Source: CAYVBJ01 sp964415185
Lineage (GTDB): Bacteria; Bacteroidota; Rhodothermia; Balneolales; Balneolaceae
Reading direction: 5' to 3'
DNA: 64,000 bases
Assembly: GCA_964415185.1 (NCBI GenBank)
Contig: CAYPZI010000002.1
Location: 13,756-77,755 of the forward strand
This document shows positions 1 to 8,967 of the stretch, in pieces (the first letter of the stretch is position 1; each line of letters starts with the position of its first letter). A program made the translations under genes and the position numbers. The notes beneath the pieces were generated by a model. That model worked only from the letters and a program-made list of their open reading frames with translations. It did no database searches and was not told where the DNA came from.

Positions 1-1
1 G

Positions 2-967
2 CGATTTTGGAAGGAAGGAAAAAGCCTGGATAAAACTGCCGCATATCAGACTCTTTATGAATGTCTGCTCTCTCTTGCTAAATTAATCAGCCCTATTGCA
101 CCGTTTTTTGGCGAATGGCTGTATCAGCGGCTGAATGAAGTCACTGAAATGGATGAAATTTCAGTGCACGTCTCATTTTATCCTACGGTGGAAGAGACTG
201 CCATTGATAAACAACTGGAAAGAAAGATGGAGATCGCAAGAACGGTAAGCTCTATTGTTCTAAGGGTTCGTAACCAGATAGATGTAAATGTGCGACAGCC
301 GCTCTCCAAAATAATACTTCCGCTGGATAAAGATGACAGAAGCGCTGTAGAAAGTGTAAAGCATATCATCCTGGATGAAGTAAATGTCAAGGAGATCCAG
401 TATGTTGAAGATGATTCGGGAATTGTGAGTAAATCGGCAAAACCGAATTTCCCGGTTCTTGGCAAAAGGCTTGGCAAAAAAATGAAGGCTGTTGCTCAAA
501 AAATAGCTTCTCTTAAAACAGAAGATATAACAGCTTTTGAAGATAATGGGTATATTGATATAACTTTAGACAATAACGAAGTCATTCGTTTAAGCGAAAA
601 TGAACTGGAAATTCAGAGAACGGGCCTTGAGGGTTGGTCAGTTGAAACCCAAAACGGAATAACCGTTGCTTTGGATACGGAATTAACCTCCGAATTGTTG
701 CAGGAAGGGATAGCGCGTGAATTTATAAACAGAATTCAGAATATGCGTAAAGAAGCTGATTATGAAGTTACAGACCGGATTGAAATTGGATATGAATGTG
801 CCGGTGAAATTGAAAATTCTATCAAGAATATGGAAAAGTATATTAAGGAAGAAACGTTAGCTGAATCTATAAGTGATTCACTGATTAAGAATCCTGACTT
901 TACAAAAACATGGGAAATTGAAGGTGAAAACTGCAAAATATCAATTCAAAGAAACATCAATCACTAA
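2..967 (+). CDS. ileS: Isoleucyl-tRNA synthetase, C-terminal part (5' end outside window)
   Basis: Only the last 321 codons are present; the frame is open from base 2, so the gene begins upstream of the window. The protein charges tRNA-Ile with isoleucine in the cytoplasm. The visible part is the anticodon-binding helical domain (AAYQTLYECL, then KLISPIAPFFGEWLYQRL), which is characteristic of class I IleRS, followed by the long C-terminal extension found in type 2 (eukaryote-like) IleRS. It ends without the Cys-rich zinc finger of the E. coli type. It is followed after 12 bases by the DksA/TraR-like gene and then lspA, an order common in Bacteroidota and probably one operon. The catalytic HIGH and KMSKS motifs lie outside the window, so identity rests on the anticodon-binding region and neighbours. 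Confidence 0.93.
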   Translation, partial: RFWKEGKSLDKTAAYQTLYECLLSLAKLISPIAPFFGEWLYQRLNEVTEMDEISVHVSFYPTVEETAIDKQLERKMEIARTVSSIVLRVRNQIDVNVRQPLSKIILPLDKDDRSAVESVKHIILDEVNVKEIQYVEDDSGIVSKSAKPNFPVLGKRLGKKMKAVAQKIASLKTEDITAFEDNGYIDITLDNNEVIRLSENELEIQRTGLEGWSVETQNGITVALDTELTSELLQEGIAREFINRIQNMRKEADYEVTDRIEIGYECAGEIENSIKNMEKYIKEETLAESISDSLIKNPDFTKTWEIEGENCKISIQRNINH

Positions 968-979
968 ATTGAAGTCTAT

Positions 980-1381
980 ATGGCAGCCGATAAAGAAAAA
1001 AATAACGAAAGGGTGACCCCCTACAGCGACGAAGAGCTCGAATATTTCAGGAATATTATTTTAAAAAAACATGAAGAGGCCAAGCAAGAGCTTGACTCAC
1101 TTCAGAATTCTCTTCGTGAAAGCATGGAAAATGCATCGGATGAATCCGCATATTCATTCCATATGGCTGATGCCGGAACCGATGCACAGGAAAGGGAAAA
1201 AACTTACATGCTTTTTAACAGAACCAGGAAGTTTGTTCGTTACCTTGACGATGCATTAAAAAGAATAGACAATAAAACTTACGGCGTCTGCAAGGTAACC
1301 GGTAAAAAAATCTCAAAAGGGCGGCTCGAAGCTGTTCCTCATACTCAGCTAAGCATCGAAGCCAAGTTAAAACGCCGCTAA
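980..1381 (+). CDS. DksA/TraR-family protein with degenerate zinc finger
   Basis: This 133-residue protein has the DksA/TraR layout: an N-terminal coiled-coil region (about residues 15-95) and a C-terminal finger-like segment beginning YGVCKVTGKKIS and ending LSIEAK. In the family this finger normally has four zinc-binding cysteines (CxxC...CxxC). Here only one Cys remains: the second position is Thr, and the last pair is replaced by Ser and Ala. The fold is probably kept without zinc, as in Cys-poor DksA paralogues. Family members bind the RNA polymerase secondary channel and modulate initiation together with ppGpp; this role is inferred. It lies 12 bases after ileS and 17 bases before lspA, in the same direction, so it is probably cotranscribed with both. 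Confidence 0.88.
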   Translation: MAADKEKNNERVTPYSDEELEYFRNIILKKHEEAKQELDSLQNSLRESMENASDESAYSFHMADAGTDAQEREKTYMLFNRTRKFVRYLDDALKRIDNKTYGVCKVTGKKISKGRLEAVPHTQLSIEAKLKRR

Positions 1382-1398
1382 GGCATAGATTTTTCGAA

Positions 1399-2046
1399 TT
1401 GACTTTAAGACAAAAAAAACTCCTGGTATTAATCAGTCCGGCAATAATTGTGCTGTTTATCGATCAGATATCCAAATATCTTGTTCGATCTAATCCCTCT
1501 TTGCACAACTATACCATCATTGATGGGTGGTTGAGGTTTAACTATACACAAAACCCCGGCATGGCATTAGGGATGGACTGGCTGTCAACTCCCTCAATAA
1601 GTGTTGTTGCCATTCTTGCTACCATCCTTATTTTTCTATATATCTACAAAAATCTCGATAAATCGAATTTAGCTTACCTGTTTTGTATGGGGCTGATTCT
1701 TGGCGGTGCACTCGGCAATATCAGCGACAGGTTGAGCATGGGCCTGATTGAAGGCTATGGCGGCGTTTTGTACGGCCATGTTGTCGATTTTATTCACTTC
1801 AGCCTCAGGATTAACGAAACGCCTGTTTTCCCCTATATTTTTAATGTTGCAGATATTGCCATCAGCACTTCCATTATTATTTTGCTGCTGTTTAATAAAA
1901 AGATTATGCCTGTACCCGATACACAGGAAACAGAAGAGGGATACGAGGAGGGTATTATCGATACGATTGAAGAATCTGAATCCGATCCGCCTAATGAAGA
2001 TTATCCCATTATAAACGAAAAGAAGACGGGATCGGCAGACGCGTGA
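1399..2046 (+). CDS. lspA: Lipoprotein signal peptidase (signal peptidase II)
   Basis: LspA is the inner-membrane aspartyl protease that cleaves the signal peptide of diacylglyceryl-modified prolipoproteins. Family motifs are present: NPGMALG near residue 52, GNISDR near 107, VVDFIHF with catalytic Asp about 130, and FNVADI with the second catalytic Asp about 152. Four hydrophobic segments fit the usual topology. The start is a TTG at 1399; no better ATG lies upstream of the first membrane helix. The protein is 215 residues, longer than the usual 160-170, because of an acidic, hydrophilic tail of about 44 residues after the last helix. Its substrates include the many lipoproteins encoded in this window. 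It ends 11 bases from the convergent NHL lipoprotein gene, with no obvious terminator between them. Confidence 0.95.
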   Translation: MTLRQKKLLVLISPAIIVLFIDQISKYLVRSNPSLHNYTIIDGWLRFNYTQNPGMALGMDWLSTPSISVVAILATILIFLYIYKNLDKSNLAYLFCMGLILGGALGNISDRLSMGLIEGYGGVLYGHVVDFIHFSLRINETPVFPYIFNVADIAISTSIIILLLFNKKIMPVPDTQETEEGYEEGIIDTIEESESDPPNEDYPIINEKKTGSADA

Positions 2047-2057
2047 TTGCCGGCGGA

Positions 2058-3350
2058 TTAATCTTCAAAATCTGACGAAAGCTTATACCTGGCAATCCTG
2101 TTGTTGCCCGTATCGGCAACATATACCACTTCATCAAAATAAGCCACTCCGCCTGGATTATTAAACTGCCTGGGGCCGCTTCCCTGTGATCCGAATGAAA
2201 CAATCAGCCTCTTGGTTCTGTCTGCAGCACCAAGTGGCGGGTTTACACCCTCTTCGCCGTTTGCCTGGAATTGAAAAAGTTTATTCTGATCGCCGTCAAC
2301 AACAAAAATGAATCTCGATTCATCTCCTGCAAATGCAAGCCCGGTAGGCCGGTCAAACTTAAACTCTTCATATAAAAAGCCATCAGCGCGGGAAGTGTCC
2401 CTGATCAGAAAATCAAAATCAGGCTGAAATACCAGTCCGTCGGGAGTTTCCTCAACGCTGATAGCCAGCACTTTAAAAGGAATGTCACGATCCTGACGTG
2501 TCTGAGCGATCAAAAAGCTTCTGTCATCCGTGAATATGTCTCTTTGAGGTGGAGATACAAAAGTAATAATATCACTTAGGCCTATTCCACTCGAAAGTGA
2601 AGGAGTAGTTGGGTTTAACGCCCTGATCTGCCTGACATTTCTCATTTTTTGAGTTGGCACACCGTCCTCAATAATCTGAGTAAATTCGAGTACCGTATTA
2701 TCAGGCGCTTCAATTGAGGATGGGTTATTACGCGGCCCTCTTCTTGTAATGTAGATCGAATTATCAGACAATGCTGCAACATCTGTAAGTTCAACAAGTT
2801 CATCATTATCGGGCCTGCTTCGATCCAGCCGAAATTGCCTGGAGGCTCGGGTGCTTCTACTCGCATCCAAAAACGGATGGATGAGTGTATCCTGGAATAT
2901 AATATCACCTGCCCCATTCAGGTTTTTAATTTTAAAAACGGCCGGTAAATTCCAGGTAATATCCGGGTCTACTTCTGTAATTACGGTATCGTACCTTGCT
3001 GCCACATACAGGTTAAGCAACCGGTCCTGTGTTACACTTACGGCGCCCTGTAAGGGTATAGTACGGCGAGGGGCAATATCAGCCCTGTCAAGGGCATGAA
3101 TACCCTCATTATCTGTTACGTAGACAAAGCCGTCGAAGCCGACAAACACATCCGTTGGCTGGTCAAACCCTTCCCAAAATGGGACTATAGCCACATAACC
3201 GTCAATCCTTTCCAATTCAGGATCAATCCTGCCCTCTTCAAATATTTCGTCTGTTGTATCGTCTTGTTTGGTGTTAAATATGGCATCACATCCCGTTATG
3301 GAAGCGAATATTGCCAAAATTAAAATTGTTTGGATATACTTATCATTCAT
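2058..3350 (-). CDS. NHL-repeat (beta-propeller) lipoprotein
   Basis: A 430-residue protein with a short type II signal peptide ending in the lipobox SITGC (Cys about 21), so it is probably lipid-anchored in the envelope. The rest consists of beta-propeller blades: one near residue 60-85 (QPTDVFVGFDGFVYVTDNEG) and a clear C-terminal NHL blade (PGGVAYFDEVVYVADTGNNR). NHL propellers usually bind ligands or proteins, and no enzymatic residues are evident. It is the last gene of a minus-strand cluster, 10 bases downstream of the PorV/PorQ-like gene, and is likely cotranscribed with the TonB receptor. A role as a surface-exposed accessory of that receptor is inference from position only. Confidence 0.82.
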   Translation of the reverse strand: MNDKYIQTILILAIFASITGCDAIFNTKQDDTTDEIFEEGRIDPELERIDGYVAIVPFWEGFDQPTDVFVGFDGFVYVTDNEGIHALDRADIAPRRTIPLQGAVSVTQDRLLNLYVAARYDTVITEVDPDITWNLPAVFKIKNLNGAGDIIFQDTLIHPFLDASRSTRASRQFRLDRSRPDNDELVELTDVAALSDNSIYITRRGPRNNPSSIEAPDNTVLEFTQIIEDGVPTQKMRNVRQIRALNPTTPSLSSGIGLSDIITFVSPPQRDIFTDDRSFLIAQTRQDRDIPFKVLAISVEETPDGLVFQPDFDFLIRDTSRADGFLYEEFKFDRPTGLAFAGDESRFIFVVDGDQNKLFQFQANGEEGVNPPLGAADRTKRLIVSFGSQGSGPRQFNNPGGVAYFDEVVYVADTGNNRIARYKLSSDFED

Positions 3351-3360
3351 AAGAGCTTCT

Positions 3361-4374
3361 TTATAAAATAAATCTTATTCCGATTCTGTGAACATTTCCA
3401 AGCCTTTCGAACGGGCTGAATCCATAATCGGCGGCAATTTTTTTGCCGTTAAAAGGAAACTTAAATCCGGCGCCGGCGCTCGGCAGGTTTACCTCATCCG
3501 TACCGGATTGAAAGCCTGTCCGTACAAAAAACTGGTCAAGGTATCCGAATTCCCCGCCAAAACTAAACCTTTCGGAGTTATCGCTTGGATTAGTGAGCTG
3601 GGCTGTTAGTGTTAAACTTATTGTCTCATTTTCAAACACGTCAAAAGCGGAAGCAACAATAAACCTCGTTGGAGTTGTTACCTGTTCAAATTCATCTTCT
3701 ACCACCTCATCGTCCAGTGTCTGCCTGGTTGTGGAACCTGAGGGAGTTGCATCAAAACCAAAATTGTTGATATTTACGGAAAATCTTACAGGTGTATCCG
3801 GAATTTTGTAAAAGAAACCGAAGTCTATCGCACCGCTTTCTATTTTAACATCCTCTATTTTTTCCAGCAGGTAGCGGAAAGTAACTCCATAGCTAAAAAA
3901 ATCGGTAATTGCCTGTGATACTGATAATCCTGTAGTAAGATGTGTGGTCCTGAAGGTTCGGCCGGTTCCTGTGGGGTTAAATTCGGTAGTTTCATTTATC
4001 TCACCCGAATTTAAAAACTGTACGGATGCACCGAATGCAAATGATTTAAACCTGTGCACGTATGCCGCATACTCCATTGTGATATCAGCAAAATATTCGG
4101 TGTGCCCGAACATGGCTTCAGACGATTCAAGTTGTGATGCCAAAGCCGGATTCCAGTAAAGGCTTGATGCATCAAAAGCATCCGCTACGTGGGAGTTTCC
4201 CATTGAAGCTCCTCTCGGGTCGACCGATATTTTTGTGAACTGAAACCCGTCTGTTCCTGACCTGGAAGAACCAAAACTCGGAATAAGGCTTTGGCTGTTT
4301 GCCCAGGACGGGATCAGAATCACAATTGAAATCGTAATTAGTTTAAGGAATGTATTACTAAGTTTTTCCATCAA
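3361..4374 (-). CDS. PorV/PorQ-family outer membrane protein
   Basis: This 337-residue protein has an N-terminal signal peptide (hydrophobic stretch, then cleavage near ANSQS) and the family opening pattern: FTKISVDPRGASMGN, followed by an ASSLYWNPA motif at about residue 70. This is typical of the PorV/PorQ (FadL-like) beta-barrel family associated with type IX secretion. The C-terminus ends in alternating hydrophobic residues (VHRIGIRFIL), as expected for a barrel's last strand. Family members act in T9SS shuttling of cargo or as surface barrels; the specific role here is unknown. It sits 7 bases after the TonB receptor stop and 10 bases before the NHL lipoprotein start, in one transcription unit. 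It need not be the core PorV, because many such paralogues occur per genome. Confidence 0.85.
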   Translation of the reverse strand: MMEKLSNTFLKLITISIVILIPSWANSQSLIPSFGSSRSGTDGFQFTKISVDPRGASMGNSHVADAFDASSLYWNPALASQLESSEAMFGHTEYFADITMEYAAYVHRFKSFAFGASVQFLNSGEINETTEFNPTGTGRTFRTTHLTTGLSVSQAITDFFSYGVTFRYLLEKIEDVKIESGAIDFGFFYKIPDTPVRFSVNINNFGFDATPSGSTTRQTLDDEVVEDEFEQVTTPTRFIVASAFDVFENETISLTLTAQLTNPSDNSERFSFGGEFGYLDQFFVRTGFQSGTDEVNLPSAGAGFKFPFNGKKIAADYGFSPFERLGNVHRIGIRFIL

Positions 4375-4381
4375 AATTCTC

Positions 4382-7336
4382 TTAAAAATTCAGTGCCAGG
4401 CCAAACATGATCTGTCTTTGTTGCAGAAAATTGGCGGGATTGAGAAAAGCCGGTATTCCCGTATCCCTCGGATCCTGAAATCTTGGATCCCTTACATTAT
4501 TGGGGACATCAAATGACCTGTCATCCCTCAATTCTTGCAGTTTCTGAGGGTCGTCAGGGAGTGTTTTAAATGCTTCGCCTGTAACCGGGTTTACTATAGC
4601 TGCATTGTTGCTGTTAAAAACATTACTTATTTCAAGGAAAAAATTTAAGCGGGCATCCTGGATGTTTATCCACTTTTGGAAGTTCATATCAATAAAAAAC
4701 CAGTTAGGCCCGGTTTCGCTAAAACGTTCTGCTGGATCGGAAACCTGTTCATAAATCGGCCTCCAGTTCGGTTCGCCGGTAATAGGATTTCTTTGGAAAC
4801 CCCTCAGTTCTTGCGGCGTGTACCGGATTCCGCTTCTCCAGGTTCCGGATACAAAAAGCTGCATTTGATTCAGCGGATCAAATCCAAACAGTGGTGAAGC
4901 CCGGTCATAGGTGAACGTCACATTACTTTTGATATCCCAGGGCCTGTCCCATGCAAGGGGTGTCTCTACGTTGCTTCCGAAGATTTGCTCACCGCTGATG
5001 GCCTGAATATTGTCATTACTTGTAGAGCTCAAGCCTTCAGCCCTTGAGAAGGTAACTGCAACCTGCCCCCTCACCCAATCTCTGTGCCGTTTTATGTAAG
5101 TGACCTCAACACCCCGGCTTCTGGCAAAATCACCATTTATTCTGAATGCCCGGGAGACGGGACGCCCGGTCGGATCATTGAGAATGATTCGTTGAGTTGT
5201 GACAAAGTCGAATTTGTCCCGCCAAAAAGCAGTTACATTAAGCGCATCATTTGCTGTGATTTGATTTCTTAAACCGATTTCATAAGAAATATCAACTTCC
5301 GGGTCCAAATTCGGATTGCCCAAATCAGGGAAGGTTGCCTGATTCTGGAAAAAAGGATCCAGGTTTGCATAAATAAAAGTGGGATGCGGCTGTTTTATGG
5401 AATGGCCGTAATTGAAAAAGAGGACCTGGTTTTCCCTTACCGGAAAACTGACCCTGACTTTTGGCAGCAGCCGGGTTTTGTATCTCTGGCCAAGAAAATT
5501 AAAAGTTTCATCCATAAATTCTTCACGGATAAAATCCGGGATGGGCGCTCTCGGTTCATTGATCATATCTTCAACAAATTGGCCTCTTGACCAATATTCC
5601 AGCCTTAAGCCTACGTCTGCTATCAATCCCCGAAACCGCACTTTATCGGTAATAAAAAATGCACCTCTCTGTGGTTTTACCCGCCATGCATCAAAACGCT
5701 CACCAACCCTGAGGGTTTGAGAAAAAACACCGGGCTCAATTTCAATGGGTGCTCCAATCCATGGCCTGGTGATATCTATCCATTGAAAGTCATTGAATTT
5801 CGATTGAAAACCGAAAGTTAACTGGTTGGTTCGTTCGGCAAAAAATTTGTTAAATGAGCCCTGAACGGTTAATTCTTCGGCAAAATGATCGTGCCAAAGA
5901 GTTGCCAAACCGCCATTATTTACAAATCCGTCACCGGGTAATACAAAGGTAAATCCCTCTGTTCCTTCAAACTCCTGTGCCGGAAATGTAACAATACTCT
6001 CTGGGTCAAATTCGCCGTCAACAAATTCAGGGCGCCAGTCCCGGCCGTTTGCATCTGCCCGAAGGCGTGTAAAAAGCCGGCTAAACTGGAATTCATAAAA
6101 TGAAGTACTGCTTATGGTATGAGTCCATTTAATGAAAGAGAGGTTGCTGTCGTGGGCAAACGTATTTGCATTATCAAGGTTTTCCTGAAACGGAAACTGA
6201 AAACCGGGCCTGATAGCTACATCATTTCCGGTAATCTGCAACATCCTGGTATTTTGATTTACAGTAAGCGAGCGGTTATAAGCGCCCTCCAGCCTCATCC
6301 CCGGCTTAATCTGCCAGGTGAGTTTAAACATGCCATTCCAGCGGTTATCCTGCCTGGGTGAAAAAAAGTTGCCGCTTGTCAGTGATGTTCTTACATCATC
6401 AGCCGAGACTTTTGTAAATTCATCAGAAAGGGAAACCTGGCCGGTAAAGAAAAAGTAGAGTTTTCCCGGTAAATCAATTCCCAATTCGGGAAGGATGCTG
6501 GTTGTAATCGGTTCAGGCCCCCCGAGATTCAATTCATAAATATCCGTAAAAAAATTGCTTTCACGATCCGAATTACTTCCAAAATTATCTCTCTTGTGTG
6601 TGAAATTTCCTTCGTAGGAATCTCCCCCCGTTCTCGTCCTGACAGATACCACCCCCGAAGTTGCATCGCCTATCTCGGCGCCAACACCGCCGGTCGTTAC
6701 ATCCACACTGCTGAAAGCATTGGTTCCAAGGTCAAGCCCAAAGCCTGTGCCGGCAAGGGGGTCTTGTGCTGAGACACCATCGACCAGGAATCCTGTTTCA
6801 TTGGCCCTTCCTCCCTTAATGTACAAGCCGGTCGGGTCCTCAATTACACCGGCTTGCAGGCTCAGCACTTCTTCAATTCTTCGAACCGGAGCTGCCGCAA
6901 TTTCCTGTCTTGAGACGGTTGAACCCGATGTTGATTTTTCGACATCAAAGATCGGGGCTTCACCTATTACAATGATTTCATCTTCCGATGTCAGCACAAC
7001 CGGGGCAATTTCGGCATTCAGTTCGGTAACCTCATTTGCATTAATTCTTACACCTGTAAAAACAAGGCGTTCAAATCCCACAAAGCTGACTTCAATCGTG
7101 TATTCGCCCGTTCTGATATTTTTGATCTCATAATTGCCATCTAAATCCGTAGATGCACCAAACGTTGTGCCTCGTACAATTACATTAACTCCCGGCAGGG
7201 TTTCACCGGTTTCCTTATCTATGATAGTACCCTTCAATGTCCCCGTATTCTGGGCGAATAAAGGCCCAAATGATATAATTGCAGTGATGATAAAAAAGGA
7301 AATTACGGTAACTAACTTCATGATTATTTTTCTCAT
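4382..7336 (-). CDS. TonB-dependent receptor with carboxypeptidase-regulatory-like N-terminal domain
   Basis: A 984-residue outer membrane receptor. After a signal peptide (cleavage near LFAQ, residue about 29) comes a carboxypeptidase-D regulatory-like beta-sandwich (TLKGTIIDKETGETLPGVNV to about residue 115). A plug domain follows (about 130-240, with the ADVLxxxPGV-like stretch RRIEEVLSLQAGVI and YIKGGRANETGFLVDGV), then a 22-stranded type barrel to the C-terminal phenylalanine. Such receptors import large substrates using TonB energy; the substrate cannot be read from sequence. The ATG directly follows the TAA of the upstream lipoprotein gene with no gap, implying coupled translation; a second ATG five codons in (7321) is an alternative start. 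No SusD homologue is adjacent, which argues against a standard glycan-utilisation locus. Confidence 0.9.
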   Translation of the reverse strand: MRKIIMKLVTVISFFIITAIISFGPLFAQNTGTLKGTIIDKETGETLPGVNVIVRGTTFGASTDLDGNYEIKNIRTGEYTIEVSFVGFERLVFTGVRINANEVTELNAEIAPVVLTSEDEIIVIGEAPIFDVEKSTSGSTVSRQEIAAAPVRRIEEVLSLQAGVIEDPTGLYIKGGRANETGFLVDGVSAQDPLAGTGFGLDLGTNAFSSVDVTTGGVGAEIGDATSGVVSVRTRTGGDSYEGNFTHKRDNFGSNSDRESNFFTDIYELNLGGPEPITTSILPELGIDLPGKLYFFFTGQVSLSDEFTKVSADDVRTSLTSGNFFSPRQDNRWNGMFKLTWQIKPGMRLEGAYNRSLTVNQNTRMLQITGNDVAIRPGFQFPFQENLDNANTFAHDSNLSFIKWTHTISSTSFYEFQFSRLFTRLRADANGRDWRPEFVDGEFDPESIVTFPAQEFEGTEGFTFVLPGDGFVNNGGLATLWHDHFAEELTVQGSFNKFFAERTNQLTFGFQSKFNDFQWIDITRPWIGAPIEIEPGVFSQTLRVGERFDAWRVKPQRGAFFITDKVRFRGLIADVGLRLEYWSRGQFVEDMINEPRAPIPDFIREEFMDETFNFLGQRYKTRLLPKVRVSFPVRENQVLFFNYGHSIKQPHPTFIYANLDPFFQNQATFPDLGNPNLDPEVDISYEIGLRNQITANDALNVTAFWRDKFDFVTTQRIILNDPTGRPVSRAFRINGDFARSRGVEVTYIKRHRDWVRGQVAVTFSRAEGLSSTSNDNIQAISGEQIFGSNVETPLAWDRPWDIKSNVTFTYDRASPLFGFDPLNQMQLFVSGTWRSGIRYTPQELRGFQRNPITGEPNWRPIYEQVSDPAERFSETGPNWFFIDMNFQKWINIQDARLNFFLEISNVFNSNNAAIVNPVTGEAFKTLPDDPQKLQELRDDRSFDVPNNVRDPRFQDPRDTGIPAFLNPANFLQQRQIMFGLALNF

Positions 7337-8842
7337 TTACTGACCAAATCCTAACTCATTTATAAGCAATTGCTGTAAAAGTGCATCTATATTGTTATTT
7401 GCGTCCAACGTGCTCAAATCCATTCCGAAAAAGATAAAATTGCCCTCCGGATTGCGAATAGCCACATATTCAAAATCATCAAAATCGCTGGTTGATCCCA
7501 AAACCGTCCTGACTCTGAAGTCGGTTTCATAGAGCGGTGTTGCCCCTCCAATTGGCTCCATAGGCGCAACATTAGTTATTCTCGTGTTTGTTCTGAGAAC
7601 AGGTAACGTTGAAACCGGTGATGTTACCTCGGTATCACTTGAAATCTGGAAACCAATCCCGATTATGGGTAACTCACCAAGTCTTGCAACCGGCAAAAAA
7701 CTGAAAATGGGATCTTCAGGTGAGATCAGTTTCATCGGCATTGTAGCGAAAAGGGTACCATTGTTATCAAAAAAATCAGTTAGGATATCCTGGGCGAAAG
7801 TAATATTGCGATCCACATCATCCGATACCCAGTATATTGAATTCCATTCAGCCAGTGTAATTCTGAGAGTAGGATTTATAACCGTTGGAAATGCTTCGGA
7901 AAGGCGAACTTTCCTTCCGCCGCCCGATTCCCCATCCGTTATATTCCATATATCAAATTCCAGCCCTGCCTGTTCCAGCGCCTGCAGGTGAAACGACAAT
8001 TCCTGCTGCTCAGTGTCGCCACCGATATCATTCAAAACAAGAATATCGGATGTTTTTTCTTTAACAAACCATGAAAAAGACCCGATTTCGCTGGTAGCAA
8101 GTGCACGATCAGTGGTTCGGACAAAAAATTCATTTACATCGTTGATCCGGATGCCTTCAACGGTCTCTCCGGCCGACCGAAATGCACGCCCTGTAAATAA
8201 TTCTCCTGAAGAAGTTGGTGATTCTCCGTTGTCTAAAACCACGGTTACAAACAGTCCGTCTTCTTCTGTTTCCGGAAGCGGAATTTCGATCCAGTTTCCT
8301 TCAGTAGAATCGTTAAAAGCAATTTCAGTTCTCAGAATGTTTTGAAATCCGTCCGGGTCGCCGATATTCCAGCCAAAACTGGCTACCGTAAATGTACTGT
8401 CGGGAGGCAGTTCCTGAGAATTCAGTTCAACAAATGGCAGGCTGTTTTTAATTGGAAACGTTACAGAAGCGGGATCAGGATCTCTTGCGTCATCATTATC
8501 AACTGCCCGAACCGAAAAAAGCACATCATCAAAATCCTGACCAGGTGTAATCGGCAGTACAAATGTACTGTCTGATCTTGAAGTAAAGATCCAATCTGCA
8601 TCCGGATTATCACTGACTTTTACTTCAAAACCGATTATAAAACCATCGGGATCATTGCCCCACCAGGATATATTGATCTGGCTGGATAACCTGTTTTCAT
8701 CTTCAAGGTTTATTTCATCTACCGTTAAAAACGTAGAAGGAGGCATATTCTCGTTCAGATTGCCTTCAAGAGCTGTTTCACAAGCAGGCAACAAAAGTAA
8801 CAGTAGTAAGGGGAGATAAAGCAATCTGTAACTGTAACACAT
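7337..8842 (-). CDS. Lipoprotein of unknown function with FN3-like N-terminal region
   Basis: A 501-residue protein with a Leu-rich signal peptide and lipobox LLPAC (Cys about 21). Residues of roughly 40-135 look like a fibronectin-III or related beta-sandwich (ISWWGNDPDGFIIGFEVKV, then FSVRAVDNDDARDPDPA). A second similar block follows (FGWNIGDPDGF). The C-terminal half (from about residue 265, SDILVLNDIGGD) has an alternating alpha/beta pattern resembling class-I glutamine-amidotransferase-like folds, but no catalytic triad is evident. It is the first gene after the terminator at 8924-8952 and its stop abuts the TonB receptor start, so it probably heads the lipoprotein-TonB-PorV-NHL transcription unit. 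Function unknown; a cell-surface partner of the receptor is an inference. Confidence 0.8.
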   Translation of the reverse strand: MCYSYRLLYLPLLLLLLLPACETALEGNLNENMPPSTFLTVDEINLEDENRLSSQINISWWGNDPDGFIIGFEVKVSDNPDADWIFTSRSDSTFVLPITPGQDFDDVLFSVRAVDNDDARDPDPASVTFPIKNSLPFVELNSQELPPDSTFTVASFGWNIGDPDGFQNILRTEIAFNDSTEGNWIEIPLPETEEDGLFVTVVLDNGESPTSSGELFTGRAFRSAGETVEGIRINDVNEFFVRTTDRALATSEIGSFSWFVKEKTSDILVLNDIGGDTEQQELSFHLQALEQAGLEFDIWNITDGESGGGRKVRLSEAFPTVINPTLRITLAEWNSIYWVSDDVDRNITFAQDILTDFFDNNGTLFATMPMKLISPEDPIFSFLPVARLGELPIIGIGFQISSDTEVTSPVSTLPVLRTNTRITNVAPMEPIGGATPLYETDFRVRTVLGSTSDFDDFEYVAIRNPEGNFIFFGMDLSTLDANNNIDALLQQLLINELGFGQ

Positions 8843-8923
8843 ATTATAATTATAGAATCAAAAACCGTTGATTATTTTATAGTCTGAAAATCAGATGAAC
8901 TGTTTTTTGCTGATCAATTTTAT

Positions 8924-8952
8924 AAAAAATACCCCGGTTACAAAAACCGGGG
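8924..8952 (-). terminator. Intrinsic terminator between secreted-protein gene and lipoprotein gene
   Basis: On the minus strand an 8-bp perfect stem (CCCCGGTT / AACCGGGG, bases 8932-8939 with 8945-8952) with a 5-base loop is followed by a short spacer and six T residues. It lies just after the stop of the gene ending at 8968. It divides the six-gene surface cluster into two transcription units or reduces readthrough into the second. Confidence 0.85.
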
Positions 8953-8967
8953 CATTTGAAGATTTAT

